From positions 1 through 52,479 of the forward strand of contig JAHJSQ010000057.1 in the NCBI GenBank assembly GCA_018830325.1: a stretch of DNA of 52,479 bases. Direction: 5' to 3'. Made by a program: the position numbers and the translations under genes. The notes under the pieces are model-generated. The model did not search any database and was not told the DNA's origin. It saw nothing but the letters and a program-made list of their open reading frames with translations. Positions 28,166-38,942 of the stretch are shown here, piece after piece (the stretch's first letter is position 1; every line of letters starts with the position of its first letter). Source of the stretch: Gammaproteobacteria bacterium (GTDB lineage: Bacteria; Pseudomonadota; Gammaproteobacteria; Methylococcales; Methylomonadaceae).

Positions 28166-28343
28166 TAATAAAGTTTAACGCAAACCATAAAGTCATGTCA
28201 GCGCTTCTATACATGCCCTCCTTTTCTATGAAAATACCCAACTCCTTAAGATATGAACAAACTCTACCCAGGCCTTGCGATTTCTGACACAATCCCCATA
28301 TCGGATTAAAATAACGTAACCTTTTAAACCATATCCCAACATT

Positions 28344-29171
28344 ATGAAAACGAAAAAAATCGGATTTATCGGAGGCGGCAATATGGCCTCCAGTCTTATC
28401 ACGGGTTTGATTGCCAGCGGTCACTCGCCATCTCAAATATGGGTCTCGGATGTCAATCAAGACGTCCTTAAAACCCTAGCAAACAATTTAAATATTAATA
28501 TTTCCGTTGCCAATGAAGCCGTCATCGAAGAAGTCGACGTCGTCGTGCTGGCAATCAAGCCACAGGTACTACGTGAAGTCGCGGAAAACTGCGCGGCTAT
28601 CATACGGAAAAAGCGCCCGTTGGTCGTTTCGATCGCCGCCGGCATCACTCAAGAGAGCCTGAGCCGCTGGCTGGGCGCCGAAGTCGCTGTCGTGCGCTGC
28701 ATGCCAAATACCCCGTCCTTGGTGTTGACCGGCGCAACCGGTTTACACGCCAATGCGAATGTCGACGACGAACAGCGCGACTTGGCTGAAAATATTCTAC
28801 GCTCGGTCGGCGTTGCGTTGTGGGTCGATAAAGAATCGGAACTCGATGCGGTTACAGCGGTATCTGGCAGCGGCCCAGCCTATTACTTTTTACTGATGGA
28901 AGCGATGGAACAAGCTGCATTGTCAATGGGCATGCCGGAACATACGGCCCGCTTGCTGATTCAACAAACCGCGCTCGGCGCCGCAAAAATCGCGCTCGAA
29001 TCAAACGAGTCCCCCGAACAATTGCGTAAACGGGTCTCTTCGCCTGGCGGCACCACCGAACAAGCGATCGAAGCTTTTGAACAAGGAGGCTTTCGAGATT
29101 TGGTCGCCAAGGCCATTCAAGCCGCGCATGACCGCTCGATCGAGATGTCCAAACAATTGGGAGAACAATGA
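28344..29171 (+). CDS. proC: Pyrroline-5-carboxylate reductase
   Basis: ProC reduces pyrroline-5-carboxylate to proline with NADPH. The 275-residue protein begins KKIGFIGGGNMASSL, the Rossmann motif, and includes VVRCMPNTPSLV, AVSGSGPAYYF and KRVSSPGGTTEQAI, all characteristic of the family. The stop overlaps the yggT ATG. proC-yggT-yggU normally follows pilT and yggS in gammaproteobacteria; here the latter pair lies 13 kb away. Confidence 0.96.
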   Translation: MKTKKIGFIGGGNMASSLITGLIASGHSPSQIWVSDVNQDVLKTLANNLNINISVANEAVIEEVDVVVLAIKPQVLREVAENCAAIIRKKRPLVVSIAAGITQESLSRWLGAEVAVVRCMPNTPSLVLTGATGLHANANVDDEQRDLAENILRSVGVALWVDKESELDAVTAVSGSGPAYYFLLMEAMEQAALSMGMPEHTARLLIQQTALGAAKIALESNESPEQLRKRVSSPGGTTEQAIEAFEQGGFRDLVAKAIQAAHDRSIEMSKQLGEQ

Positions 29172-29746
29172 TGGATTCGAACTATATGTCCAATCCGGTC
29201 ATTTTTTTGATCGATACGGTATTTTCGTTATATATCCTTGCCGTCATGCTGCGCTTCCTGCTGCAGTGGTGTGATGCCGAATACTATAATCCAATCTCGC
29301 AGTTTTTGATCAAGATCACGCACCCGCCGCTTCGAGTCATGCGCCGCTTCATTCCGCCGATAGGTCAAATCGATACGTCGTCGCTGGTTTTGGTCATGGC
29401 TTTGCAGATGCTGGCCGATTTTTCGATCTTGATTTTGAAAGGTATCATGATCAGCGTTAGCGCATTGATTGTTTTATCGTTTACGCAACTGGTTTCGTTG
29501 CTGTTTAATATCTTCATTTTTGCGATATTTGCCCGGGCGATTCTAAGTTGGGTCAATCCCGGCGCTTTCGATGCTGCCTCGTCGATATTACATAGTTTGA
29601 CCGAGCCGCTGCTCGATACTTGCCGTAAATTCATCCCCGATATCGGCGGTGTCGATTTATCGCCGCTGGCTGCGCTGGTGTTATTGCAGTTGGCTAAAAT
29701 GGTCATTTTGCCGCCTTTGCATCAATTAGCCGGCCTGATTGGTTGA
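29168..29746 (+). CDS. yggT: YggT-family membrane protein
   Basis: The 192-residue integral membrane protein has two YggT repeats, each two hydrophobic helices around an [17 protein letters not shown]-type motif followed by [11 protein letters not shown]-like text. The family is linked to osmotic tolerance and cell division in some bacteria, but the function is not established. Its ATG overlaps the proC stop and its stop overlaps the TTG of the yggU remnant. Confidence 0.92.
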   Translation: MMDSNYMSNPVIFLIDTVFSLYILAVMLRFLLQWCDAEYYNPISQFLIKITHPPLRVMRRFIPPIGQIDTSSLVLVMALQMLADFSILILKGIMISVSALIVLSFTQLVSLLFNIFIFAIFARAILSWVNPGAFDAASSILHSLTEPLLDTCRKFIPDIGGVDLSPLAALVLLQLAKMVILPPLHQLAGLIG

Positions 29747-30069
29747 GCTGGTTTTGTTGGCAACATGACCTGTTAATCCTAAGCTTGCATATTCAGCCTA
29801 AAGCCAGCCGGGACGAATGGTCGGGACTACATGGCGAGCGCCTGAAGCTGAGAATCAAGGCGCCGCCAGTTGACGGCAAAGCCAATGCCTACTTGATCGG
29901 GTTTCTCGCCAAAGAGTTTGGAATTAATAAATCGTAATGCAAACTGTTATCAGGCTAAACCGGACGTGATAAACGAATTTCGATAACCGCGCCGAAAAAA
30001 TTTCGGGCACTATCGAAAACGTTAGAACTCATTGGAAAGCCTTCCGAAAGTGACTCCAAGAATCATTAA
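29743..30069 (+). pseudogene. yggU: yggU (DUF167) pseudogene with two in-frame nonsense codons
   Basis: Starting at TTG 29743, the frame reads [20 protein letters not shown], then [12 protein letters not shown] and ends KEFGINKS at a TAA (29935-29937). In the same frame, without any shift, it continues CKLLSG, a second TAA at 29956-29958, TGRDKRISI and onward to a stop at 30069. That is the normal DUF167 continuation (KSQV-LLSGETGRDK in relatives). The two TAA codons occupy positions where relatives have Gln and Glu/Gln. This looks like decay by point mutation rather than truncation. Sequencing error at two sites is the alternative. Confidence 0.82.
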
Positions 30070-30301
30070 CATCGACTCATCGCTGCATCCAATTCGCTTA
30101 CGTTATATACTTAGTCGATTTCCGGCGAAAATATAATAATGTATGTCTAATCTTTTTGCCTATCAACCGCGCTCAAAATGCTTACGTAGCTTCGCTTAAT
30201 GCTCTTTTTGCGCCTTGCATAGAAAAAAACCATGCCATCCAGGCATATTATTATAAAAATCGTCTTATTTTCCTTTTGATCAGCTGTTGCTGTAGCCGCC
30301 T
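30070..30301. other. Intergenic region upstream of DUF4124 gene
   Basis: A TATAAT at 30132-30137 could be a -10, but its best -35, TTAGTC, is at 15 bp spacing. No gene is apparent. Confidence 0.35.
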
Positions 30302-32203
<1,902 letters not shown>

Positions 32204-34750
32204 TTAAAAAGGTAAAACTAGCTTTGGCTCGATATTCGTCATCAATGTCCTGAACTCCTCTTGAATTCGGCGCATCGCTTGCTCGCTATCGGCTTCGAAG
32301 CGGACCACTAATGACGGTGTGGTATTCGAGGCTCTAACTAGCCCCCAACCATCGGAAAAATCGACCCGTAATCCATCGATGTTGGTAATTTTTCCATCTT
32401 TGAAATCGGCCTTGGCAAATAACTTTTCAATAAAATCAAAATTTTCGCCCTCTTTCATTGAGACGAGCAATTCCGGTGTATTGAGGCTTTCCGGAAACTC
32501 GGCAAAAATTTCGGCACTGGTTCTGGCATCCGATGACAAAATCTCAATTAGACGCGCCCCTGAATACAACGCGTCATCAAACCCGTACCATCGATCATTA
32601 AAAAAGATATGCCCGCTCATCTCTCCAGCTAATTTAGCCCCGGTTTCTTTAACTTTTGCCTTCATATAAGAGTGACCGGTTTTCCACATTAAGGCGCGGC
32701 CGCCGTATTTGGCGATCTGCTCGGCCAAATGCCTAGAGCATTTGACATCGTAAACAATCTGCGCACCGGGCTTTCTTGCTAAGACATCCTTGGCAAAGAG
32801 CATCATCAGCCGGTCCGGCCATATAATTTTGCCGTTTGAATCAACCACCCCAAGACGGTCGCCATCACCGTCGAAAGCGATGCCGATGTCCGCTTCATAA
32901 TGTTGTACCGCAGCAATTAAGTCTTCCAAATTTTCCGGGACGCTCGGGTCCGGATGGTGATTGGGAAAACTACCATCGACATCGCAAAACAATTCGACGA
33001 CTTCGCAACCCAGCGTCTTAAAAAGTATCGGTGCAATATCGCCGGCCACGCCGTTACCGCAATCCAATACAATTTTCATCGGCCTGACCAAATGTACATC
33101 TTCGGCGACAATACCGATGTATTCATTTACAAACATGCTGTTCTGATCGACTGTCCCGCCCACCTCAACGGCATAGTCCTGTTTATCGATGATGTTTTTA
33201 AGCATCGCAACACGCTGTCCAGCCAAGGTTTCACCTTTAATCACCATTTTCATGCCGTTGTATTCCGCCGGGTTATGACTCCCGGTAATCATCAGCCCGG
33301 TCCGCCCTTCGGTATGTTGCGTAACGAAATACAGGATAGGTGTCGGCACCATGCCCAAATCGAGTATATCCCGCCCTGTCGACACAATGCCATTGATAAC
33401 GGCGTCCGCCAACTCAGGACTGGAATGGCGCCCATCACGCCCGACCACGACAATTTTACAATCCGCCTTTCTCACTTCCGTACCAAATGCGCGGCCAATA
33501 TCATAAGCCAGTTCGGTTGTCAGTGTTTTGCCGACCACGCCTCGTATATCATAGGCTCTAAATACTTCTCCGCTCCCCCCGTGCAACGGTGCCGTTTCGT
33601 TTGATAAAGGAGATGATTTTGTTTGCTCGGGAACCTGAGTTGGTTTCGCTTCTGGTAACGGCATATCCCAATCGACATCCGGCATTGAGACCGGACTGGT
33701 TTCGGTTTCGGCTTCGTCTGCTTTAGCGTTTTCAACAATTTCTTCAATCGCAAAATCGGATTCTTCAAAAAATCCGTCAAAATCGGCTTCGCTTTCATCA
33801 TTAAGCGCGACGACATCGTCCCCTTGATGATCCAATACTCGTTTGAATTGAACCAACGTGGAAATAATGACACTCATTTCACTCAAATTGACCGGATAAT
33901 TACCATACGCATTTCCGGTCATTAGATCTTTGACGGCTTTTAAAACAATACTTTGGTCGTGGCTTAAAATATTGGCACTTTTTCGATAGCCGACAAAAAA
34001 CGCAAGACAAACCAACAGCACCGCTATTGACATAATTGCCGCAATCACCCCTATATCCGAAGAGCTCCCCTCTATCTGATACCAAACATGAACTTGCCAT
34101 ACCGTGTGAGCAACAGGCACTTGCACGCTAGCAGCATCGCCGATAAGCGCTCGGTTTCCAACTGCTGCCAATTCGAAGTCACCCTGCCTCAGTTGAATCA
34201 ATTGATTGCTGATAGAGCTCGGCTTAATGCTGTTATTAATAAAGTCATAACTCAAACTAGCCAATATAACACCCGTCACACGGCCGCCTTCTTCAACTCT
34301 GGCTGTTATCGCAAGATGCCGGTTAGCGCCCTCCCCTTGAATCAACGGCTTAGGATTCCCGCTAAAGGTTTCTTTAACCATGTCCAAATCGGCAAAGCCC
34401 ATGTGCGGGACATGCTCGGTATCCAGATCGTTTATGCCAGGTAGCAATAATCTGATCTTTAATGCACCCGGCAAATATTTTTCCAATTGCGCTTCTAACG
34501 ATCGAATCCGGTCCCTGTCTCTATTTTCCACTGCCTCTATTACGGCCGGATCTCGGGCCATTTTGTCAATTGAGCCAGCCAATTGCTCGATTTGTTTTGA
34601 AATACCTAAAGCAGTACCTGCGGCCAGGGCCATCGCTGAATCATGCTTAGCTTCCTTGATGCTGGAGTTATTAGCCCAATAAATGCCCGCTCCAGTCAAT
34701 AGCACCAAAAATACCGCAATGATCGCCAGCGGTAAGAATATACGCTCCAT
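32204..34750 (-). CDS. algC: Phosphomannomutase/phosphoglucomutase with membrane-anchored sensor-like N-terminus
   Basis: AlgC interconverts 1- and 6-phosphates of mannose and glucose for exopolysaccharide and LPS precursors. The catalytic half (about 395-848) starts FRAYDIRGVVG and contains the phosphoserine loop TGSHNP (about 489-494), DGDGDRLG for metal and the sugar loop GEMSGH. The first 390 residues are different: a membrane span at about 3-26, about 200 periplasmic residues, a second span at about 232-255, then an acidic/proline linker. Long forms of AlgC are also annotated in Pseudomonas. ATG 34750 is preferred over TTG 34753, because AGGGG precedes it. It sits in coaBC-dut-algC-argB, the Pseudomonas-like order. 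Confidence 0.9.
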   Translation of the reverse strand: MERIFLPLAIIAVFLVLLTGAGIYWANNSSIKEAKHDSAMALAAGTALGISKQIEQLAGSIDKMARDPAVIEAVENRDRDRIRSLEAQLEKYLPGALKIRLLLPGINDLDTEHVPHMGFADLDMVKETFSGNPKPLIQGEGANRHLAITARVEEGGRVTGVILASLSYDFINNSIKPSSISNQLIQLRQGDFELAAVGNRALIGDAASVQVPVAHTVWQVHVWYQIEGSSSDIGVIAAIMSIAVLLVCLAFFVGYRKSANILSHDQSIVLKAVKDLMTGNAYGNYPVNLSEMSVIISTLVQFKRVLDHQGDDVVALNDESEADFDGFFEESDFAIEEIVENAKADEAETETSPVSMPDVDWDMPLPEAKPTQVPEQTKSSPLSNETAPLHGGSGEVFRAYDIRGVVGKTLTTELAYDIGRAFGTEVRKADCKIVVVGRDGRHSSPELADAVINGIVSTGRDILDLGMVPTPILYFVTQHTEGRTGLMITGSHNPAEYNGMKMVIKGETLAGQRVAMLKNIIDKQDYAVEVGGTVDQNSMFVNEYIGIVAEDVHLVRPMKIVLDCGNGVAGDIAPILFKTLGCEVVELFCDVDGSFPNHHPDPSVPENLEDLIAAVQHYEADIGIAFDGDGDRLGVVDSNGKIIWPDRLMMLFAKDVLARKPGAQIVYDVKCSRHLAEQIAKYGGRALMWKTGHSYMKAKVKETGAKLAGEMSGHIFFNDRWYGFDDALYSGARLIEILSSDARTSAEIFAEFPESLNTPELLVSMKEGENFDFIEKLFAKADFKDGKITNIDGLRVDFSDGWGLVRASNTTPSLVVRFEADSEQAMRRIQEEFRTLMTNIEPKLVLPF

Positions 34751-34768
34751 CAAATGTCCCCTATCAAT

Positions 34769-35224
34769 TTAATGTCGCCCGGTATGTCCGAAACCGCCTT
34801 CGCCCCGAGCACTTTCATCAAACGCGTCGACCAACTCGAACTGCGCCTGTACGACAGGCACGAAAATCATTTGTGCGATTCTTTCGCCGACATTAACGGT
34901 AAATGCGGTCTGCCCACGATTCCAACAGGACACGAAAATCTGTCCCTGATAATCCGAATCGATCAATCCCACGAGATTACCCAAAACGATTCCATGTTTA
35001 TGTCCTAATCCCGAGCGAGGCAGGATGACTGCCGCCATAGTATTATCGGCAATATGAATCGCAATGCCGGTGGGAATCAAGATACTGTCGCCGGGCTTCA
35101 ACTCTACCGATTCGCTCAAACAGGCCCTCAAATCCAAACCGGCCGAACCGGTGGTTGCGTATTCAGGCAGAGGAATATCCTTACCCAATCGTTCATCCAG
35201 AATTTTTAATTGTATTTTTTTCAT
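34769..35224 (-). CDS. dut: Deoxyuridine triphosphatase (dUTPase)
   Basis: Dut hydrolyses dUTP to dUMP, keeping uracil out of DNA and supplying dUMP for thymidylate. All five trimeric dUTPase motifs are present: [37 protein letters not shown] and the C-terminal GEGGFGHTG. The N-terminus [14 protein letters not shown] matches relatives, so the 32-bp overlap with the end of coaBC is real. Length 151 aa. Confidence 0.97.
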   Translation of the reverse strand: MKKIQLKILDERLGKDIPLPEYATTGSAGLDLRACLSESVELKPGDSILIPTGIAIHIADNTMAAVILPRSGLGHKHGIVLGNLVGLIDSDYQGQIFVSCWNRGQTAFTVNVGERIAQMIFVPVVQAQFELVDAFDESARGEGGFGHTGRH

Positions 35225-36410
35225 TAATTTTCTCTGCGATTAAGCTCATTAACTGCCGTGCGAGTTGATTTTTATCGGTCATGGCCAAATCTACGCCGCC
35301 ACCGTGCCAGAAGACCGACAGGGCATTCAGATCGCTTTCGAACCCACCCTTATCTTTACCAACCCAATTGGCCGCGACCATATCCAAATTCTTTCGAATT
35401 AACTTGTCTTGAGCATATCGCTCCAAATCGTGCGTTTCGGCGGCAAAACCAACCGTATAAGGTCTGTTATGCGTTAACCACGAAACATCGGCTAAAATAT
35501 CACGAGTTTTACGTAATAAAATGACGACTTCGTCATTTTGTTTTTTTATTTTTTTATCATTAACACTAACCGGACTATAATCGGCGACTGCCGCCGCCGC
35601 GATAAAAATATCGGCTGATTGAACGCTCGCCATGACCGCTTCATGCATTTGCGCGGCGGTTTCAACCCTTATCAGGCGAGCACCATCGGGTGCTGATAAT
35701 GCGACCGGCCCACTCACCAGAGTGACTTCAGCCCCCATTGCCAAGGCTGCTTGGGCAAGCGCATAAGCCATTTTTCCGGAACTGCGATTGGTAATATAGC
35801 GAACCGGGTCGAGAGGTTCCCGTGTAGGGCCGGCTGTAATCAAAATCTTTTTACTCTGTAAAACCCCTTGCGCAGTATTTATCATTAAACACTGCATGAT
35901 CGCTTCCGGCTCGGACATACGTCCGAGACCCGTTTCGCCGCAAGCTTGGCTGCCGACTTCCGGACCGATGACTTGCGCTCCCTGGCTGACTAAGCGCTCT
36001 ATATTTTCCTGAGTAACGGCTTTATGCCACATGACACGATTCATTGCCGGCGCCAAATGAAGAGGACATTCGGCGGCCAAAACCAACGTAGAGACTAAAT
36101 CGTCGGCCAAGCCATGACTCAATTTAGCGATCATATTTGCGGTCGCCGGAGCAATCACGATGCAATCGGCCCAGCGCGCCAAGCTGATGTGTCCCATCGC
36201 GTGCTCTTGATCACAGTCCAGCAAATCAATATGCACAGGATTTCCGGATAGGGCTTGCAAAGTCAACGGCGTAATAAAGGCCACCGCCGACCGGGTCATC
36301 ACTACTCTGACTTCGCACCCTTGTTTTCTCAAGAGCCGGATGAGTTCTGCAGACTTATAGGCCGCGATTCCGCCGCAAACCGCCATTAATATCCGCTTAG
36401 GAACGAGCAT
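35193..36410 (-). CDS. coaBC: Phosphopantothenoylcysteine synthetase/decarboxylase
   Basis: CoaBC carries the CoaC decarboxylase (N-terminal flavoprotein, about 1-190) and CoaB synthetase (C-terminal) activities of coenzyme A synthesis. Seen are [33 protein letters not shown], the substrate-recognition cysteine in [10 protein letters not shown], and [24 protein letters not shown] starting CoaB. The start is ATG 36410 ([11 protein letters not shown]); the frame runs on to 36446 only through a repeat. A family 2 element begins two bases upstream of this ATG, so the ribosome-binding region is repeat-derived. Length 405 aa. Confidence 0.94.
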   Translation of the reverse strand: MLVPKRILMAVCGGIAAYKSAELIRLLRKQGCEVRVVMTRSAVAFITPLTLQALSGNPVHIDLLDCDQEHAMGHISLARWADCIVIAPATANMIAKLSHGLADDLVSTLVLAAECPLHLAPAMNRVMWHKAVTQENIERLVSQGAQVIGPEVGSQACGETGLGRMSEPEAIMQCLMINTAQGVLQSKKILITAGPTREPLDPVRYITNRSSGKMAYALAQAALAMGAEVTLVSGPVALSAPDGARLIRVETAAQMHEAVMASVQSADIFIAAAAVADYSPVSVNDKKIKKQNDEVVILLRKTRDILADVSWLTHNRPYTVGFAAETHDLERYAQDKLIRKNLDMVAANWVGKDKGGFESDLNALSVFWHGGGVDLAMTDKNQLARQLMSLIAEKINEKNTIKNSG

Positions 36411-36411
36411 G

Positions 36412-36570
36412 AAATAACTTCGACAACTGTTGGAAAGGGAGGCCATGGCTCGATTGACGGGAGTCGGCGACAGGAATAACCGCCATCAAGCCTACACGGA
36501 CGTATTCACGGCGTCCTTTCAAGCGAGTCACCGAACCACCACAATGCTTAATGCTTGTAGAAGTTATTTT
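36412..36570 (+). mobile_element. MITE-like element, family 2, copy c
   Basis: It begins AAATAACTTCGACA and ends TGTAGAAGTTATTTT, an imperfect inverted pair. Inside are GGCTCGATTGACGGGAGTCG, CAAGCCTACACGGACGTATT and CAAGCGAGTCACCG, matching the other copies. It directly abuts the coaBC start codon. Confidence 0.72.
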
Positions 36571-36619
36571 ACGCATGTTCTTATTATTAATAGTTGTACC
36601 GTTAAAAAATTAAATTGGA

Positions 36620-36782
36620 TATACTTCGCGCGGTCACATTTGCGGCTTTTATGGCAATGCTATTTTGTTCGGTAGCAAGGCGCGAAAACAGGCGCATAGC
36701 AAGCTATATAACTGTTTTCGCAACACAGCTACCGGACAAAAGAGCGCGTCAGAAGAACGCAAATGTGACCGCGCGAAGTATA
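36620..36782. mobile_element. 163-bp MITE with 25-bp perfect inverted ends
   Basis: Left end begins TATACTTCGCGCGGTCACAT and the right end is its exact complement; the perfect match spans 25 bases. Inner inverted pairs TTCGGTAGC/GCTACCGGA and GCGAAAACAG/CTGTTTTCGC lengthen the stem, so the whole element is nearly one hairpin. TA at both edges fits a TA-target insertion, as with Tc1/mariner or IS630 transposases. It has no reading frame of its own. Confidence 0.85.
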
Positions 36783-36844
36783 ATTATGGCAAGTATAGTA
36801 AATTTCTTCTACGCTTGATATTTTTGACCTAACTTGGGTAATCA

Positions 36845-37519
36845 ATGGCAATCAAAGATTGGCCGGCGGATGAACGACCCCGGGAAAAATTATTACAAAA
36901 AGGCTCAAACGCGCTTACCGACGCGGAATTACTCGCAATATTTCTGCGCACCGGAACGCCTGGAAAATCGGCTGTCGATTTAGCCAGAGAATTACTGAAC
37001 GACTTCGGTTCTTTAAAAGCGCTGCTCGATGCCGACCTGCAACGCTTTTGTCAAAGTGTCGGCTTAGGCCCCGCCAAATACGCGCAGATGCAAGCCGTTT
37101 TAGAAATGGCTAGAAGGCATTTTTGTGAAATTCTACAACGCGGTGACGCCTTGACTAGCCCCGACATTACCCGAGCTTATCTCAGCGCGCAATTAAGAGG
37201 ATACAGTTATGAGGTGTTCGCTTGCTTGTTTCTCGATAATCAACATCGTGTTTTAAGGCTCGAAGAATTGTTCCGAGGTACGATAGATAGCGCCTCGGTA
37301 TATCCTAGAGAAGTAGCCAAAGCCGCTTTACAGCACAACGCAGCCGCCGTTATCTTCGCACACAATCATCCCTCCGGAATCAGTGAACCCAGTCAAGCCG
37401 ACCGCCACATAACCGACAAACTCAAGCAAGCGTTGGCTTTATTCGACATTCGGGTTCTCGATCATTTTATCATCGGTGACGGCTTACCCTACTCGTTTGC
37501 CGAGCATGGTTTACTGTGA
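36845..37519 (+). CDS. radC: RadC/YicR family JAB-domain protein
   Basis: The 224-residue protein has an N-terminal helix-hairpin-helix-like region ([27 protein letters not shown]) and a C-terminal JAB1/MPN metalloprotease-like domain with H173-x-H175 and D186 in [16 protein letters not shown]. Despite its name the family has no firmly proven repair role. It stands divergent from coaBC as in many gammaproteobacteria, but rpmB does not follow. Confidence 0.93.
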   Translation: MAIKDWPADERPREKLLQKGSNALTDAELLAIFLRTGTPGKSAVDLARELLNDFGSLKALLDADLQRFCQSVGLGPAKYAQMQAVLEMARRHFCEILQRGDALTSPDITRAYLSAQLRGYSYEVFACLFLDNQHRVLRLEELFRGTIDSASVYPREVAKAALQHNAAAVIFAHNHPSGISEPSQADRHITDKLKQALALFDIRVLDHFIIGDGLPYSFAEHGLL

Positions 37520-37569
37520 AAGTTAGTAGATTTAGGTTCTTTATCTAATTTTTCGATATGCAACACAAT

Positions 37570-37885
37570 GCCGGTTCCGGAGAGGGTGCGGTTGCTCGAT
37601 CGACAGGCGTCGGCGGCAGGGCAGATTTTTGCTCCTGCAAAATCTGCATTCACGCCATCCCTGGCGTTCAGATAGCCGCCGTCGAGCCTACATGGACGTA
37701 TTCACCCAGCACCTAAATTCCATAGCTCATTGGCTATGGTTAACTATCTTGGATAATTCATCCAGCACCTAAATAAGCCATGATTTTGAATCATTGCCAA
37801 AGACCTATGGAATTTAGGTGCTGGATTTAGGTGCTGGGTTCACGGCGTCCTGTCGGGCGAGTGACCGCACACCCTCCGCCACCAG
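37570..37885 (+). mobile_element. MITE-like element, family 2, copy d, with nested insertions
   Basis: The arms GGAGAGGGTGCGGTTGCTCG and CGAGTGACCGCACACCCTCC are inverted. Inside are a hairpin AGATTTTTGCTCCTGCAAAATCT, the GAGCCTACATGGACGTATTCA stretch, a nested insertion at 37705-37838, and CACGGCGTCCTGTCGGGCGAG. The exact outer ends are uncertain; GAAAGTT/AACTTTC mark the likely limits. Confidence 0.65.
37705..37838. repeat. Family 3 unit with a second family 3 unit inside
   Basis: The outer unit is bounded by CCCAGCACCTAAAT and ATTTAGGTGCTGGG and flanked on both sides by TTCA (37701-37704, 37839-37842), consistent with a 4-bp target duplication of the TATTCACGGC site in family 2. An inner unit occupies 37761-37825, bounded by TCCAGCACC and GGTGCTGGA, with TTCA before and TTTA after. 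Confidence 0.75.
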
Positions 37886-37968
37886 AGAACTTTCATTTGC
37901 CGGGGTTATGCCAAGCCTTCATGAGCGTTACTGCAATGATTCTCGCAGAATTGAGCGAAGGCAGCGTA

Positions 37969-38868
37969 CTAATTTCTTGAACCGATTAATTTAGCCTCCG
38001 CCTCCAGGTATTTTTCGGTCGTCCTACGAATCACTTCCTCGGGCAATGAGGGCGCCGGCGGCTTTTTATTCCAGTCCAAAGTTTCTAAATAATCGCGCAC
38101 ATACTGCTTATCGAAACTGGGTGGGCTCATGCCGACTTGGTATTGATCGGCGGGCCAAAAGCGAGACGAATCGGGTGTTAGCGCCTCATCGATCAAATAT
38201 AAGACGCCGGCGTCATCGGTGCCGAATTCGAATTTGGTATCGGCAATAATAATGCCTCTTTCCTTGGCATATTTCGCCGCTTCTTGATAGAGAGCCAAAC
38301 TGGCCTCACGCACTTTTTCGGCGAGTTCTTGCCCCATCAAATCAACCGTTTTCGCAAACGTTATATTTTCATCATGATCGCCGACAGCCGCTTTGCTGGA
38401 CGGTGTATAGATCGGCTCAGGCAATTGCTGTGCCTGCTGTAAACCTTCGGGAAGACGAATGCCGCAAATATGACCGGTTTGCTGATAATCTTTCCAACCC
38501 GAACCAATGATATATCCGCGTACAATCGCTTCGACCGGTAGCGGTTTCAATTTTCTGACCACGACCGCCCTTCCTTCTAGCTGCGTGAGTTCTTGCGGAT
38601 CGGTAAGCACTTCGGCCAAAGAAACGCCGGCTAAATGATTAGGCAAAATGTGTTTCAATTTACTAAACCAAAAATTCGAAACAGATGTCAAAACACGCCC
38701 TTTTTGCGGAATCGGATCCGGTAATATCACATCGAAAGCCGATAGGCGATCGGTCGTGACGATCAACATATGTTCATCGTCTATGTCGTAAATATCACGG
38801 ACTTTTCCGCGAGCTCGCAACGTCAATTGCGACAAAGATGATTCGTAAAGAACAGCCGGAGCGTTCAT
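37969..38868 (-). CDS. purC: SAICAR synthetase (phosphoribosylaminoimidazole-succinocarboxamide synthase)
   Basis: PurC joins aspartate to CAIR in purine synthesis. The 299-residue protein matches the longer PurC form: [66 protein letters not shown]. It diverges from djlA across 74 bp, which must hold both promoters. Confidence 0.96.
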   Translation of the reverse strand: MNAPAVLYESSLSQLTLRARGKVRDIYDIDDEHMLIVTTDRLSAFDVILPDPIPQKGRVLTSVSNFWFSKLKHILPNHLAGVSLAEVLTDPQELTQLEGRAVVVRKLKPLPVEAIVRGYIIGSGWKDYQQTGHICGIRLPEGLQQAQQLPEPIYTPSSKAAVGDHDENITFAKTVDLMGQELAEKVREASLALYQEAAKYAKERGIIIADTKFEFGTDDAGVLYLIDEALTPDSSRFWPADQYQVGMSPPSFDKQYVRDYLETLDWNKKPPAPSLPEEVIRRTTEKYLEAEAKLIGSRN

Positions 38869-38942
38869 AATGCCTCGTTATAAGAAGTTAATATCAAATC
38901 GCATACAATAGCATTTATTTTTGAATAACGGGATGACTGGCA

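Larger units (their letters stand above)
36411..36844. other. Divergent coaBC-radC intergenic region packed with two elements
   Basis: The 434-bp gap contains a family 2 element (36412-36570) and a second, unrelated palindromic element (36620-36782). The frames read across it (for example from 36430) are repeat translations, not genes. Promoters of both flanking genes must lie in or around the elements. Confidence 0.5.
37520..37968. other. Intergenic region with doubly nested repeat
   Basis: Between the convergent radC and purC genes lies a family 2 element (about 37570-37885) that holds a family 3 unit, itself containing another family 3 unit. I see no gene in the rest. Confidence 0.5.

Noticed and set aside
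28128-28460. 110-residue minus-strand frame overlapping proC start
   Set aside because: No family, and it covers the promoter gap between the radical SAM gene and proC.
32954-33604. 216-residue open frame antisense to algC
   Set aside because: It lies wholly within the well-supported algC coding region and has no family resemblance or start signal.
36430-36675. 81-residue open frame beginning MEREAMARLTGVG
   Set aside because: It is a translation of the family 2 repeat; the same text appears in a frame at 25507. No ribosome site and no family.
37520-37968. Small structured RNA gene between radC and purC
   Set aside because: The long inverted repeats are explained by nested mobile units; there is no promoter or terminator of its own.
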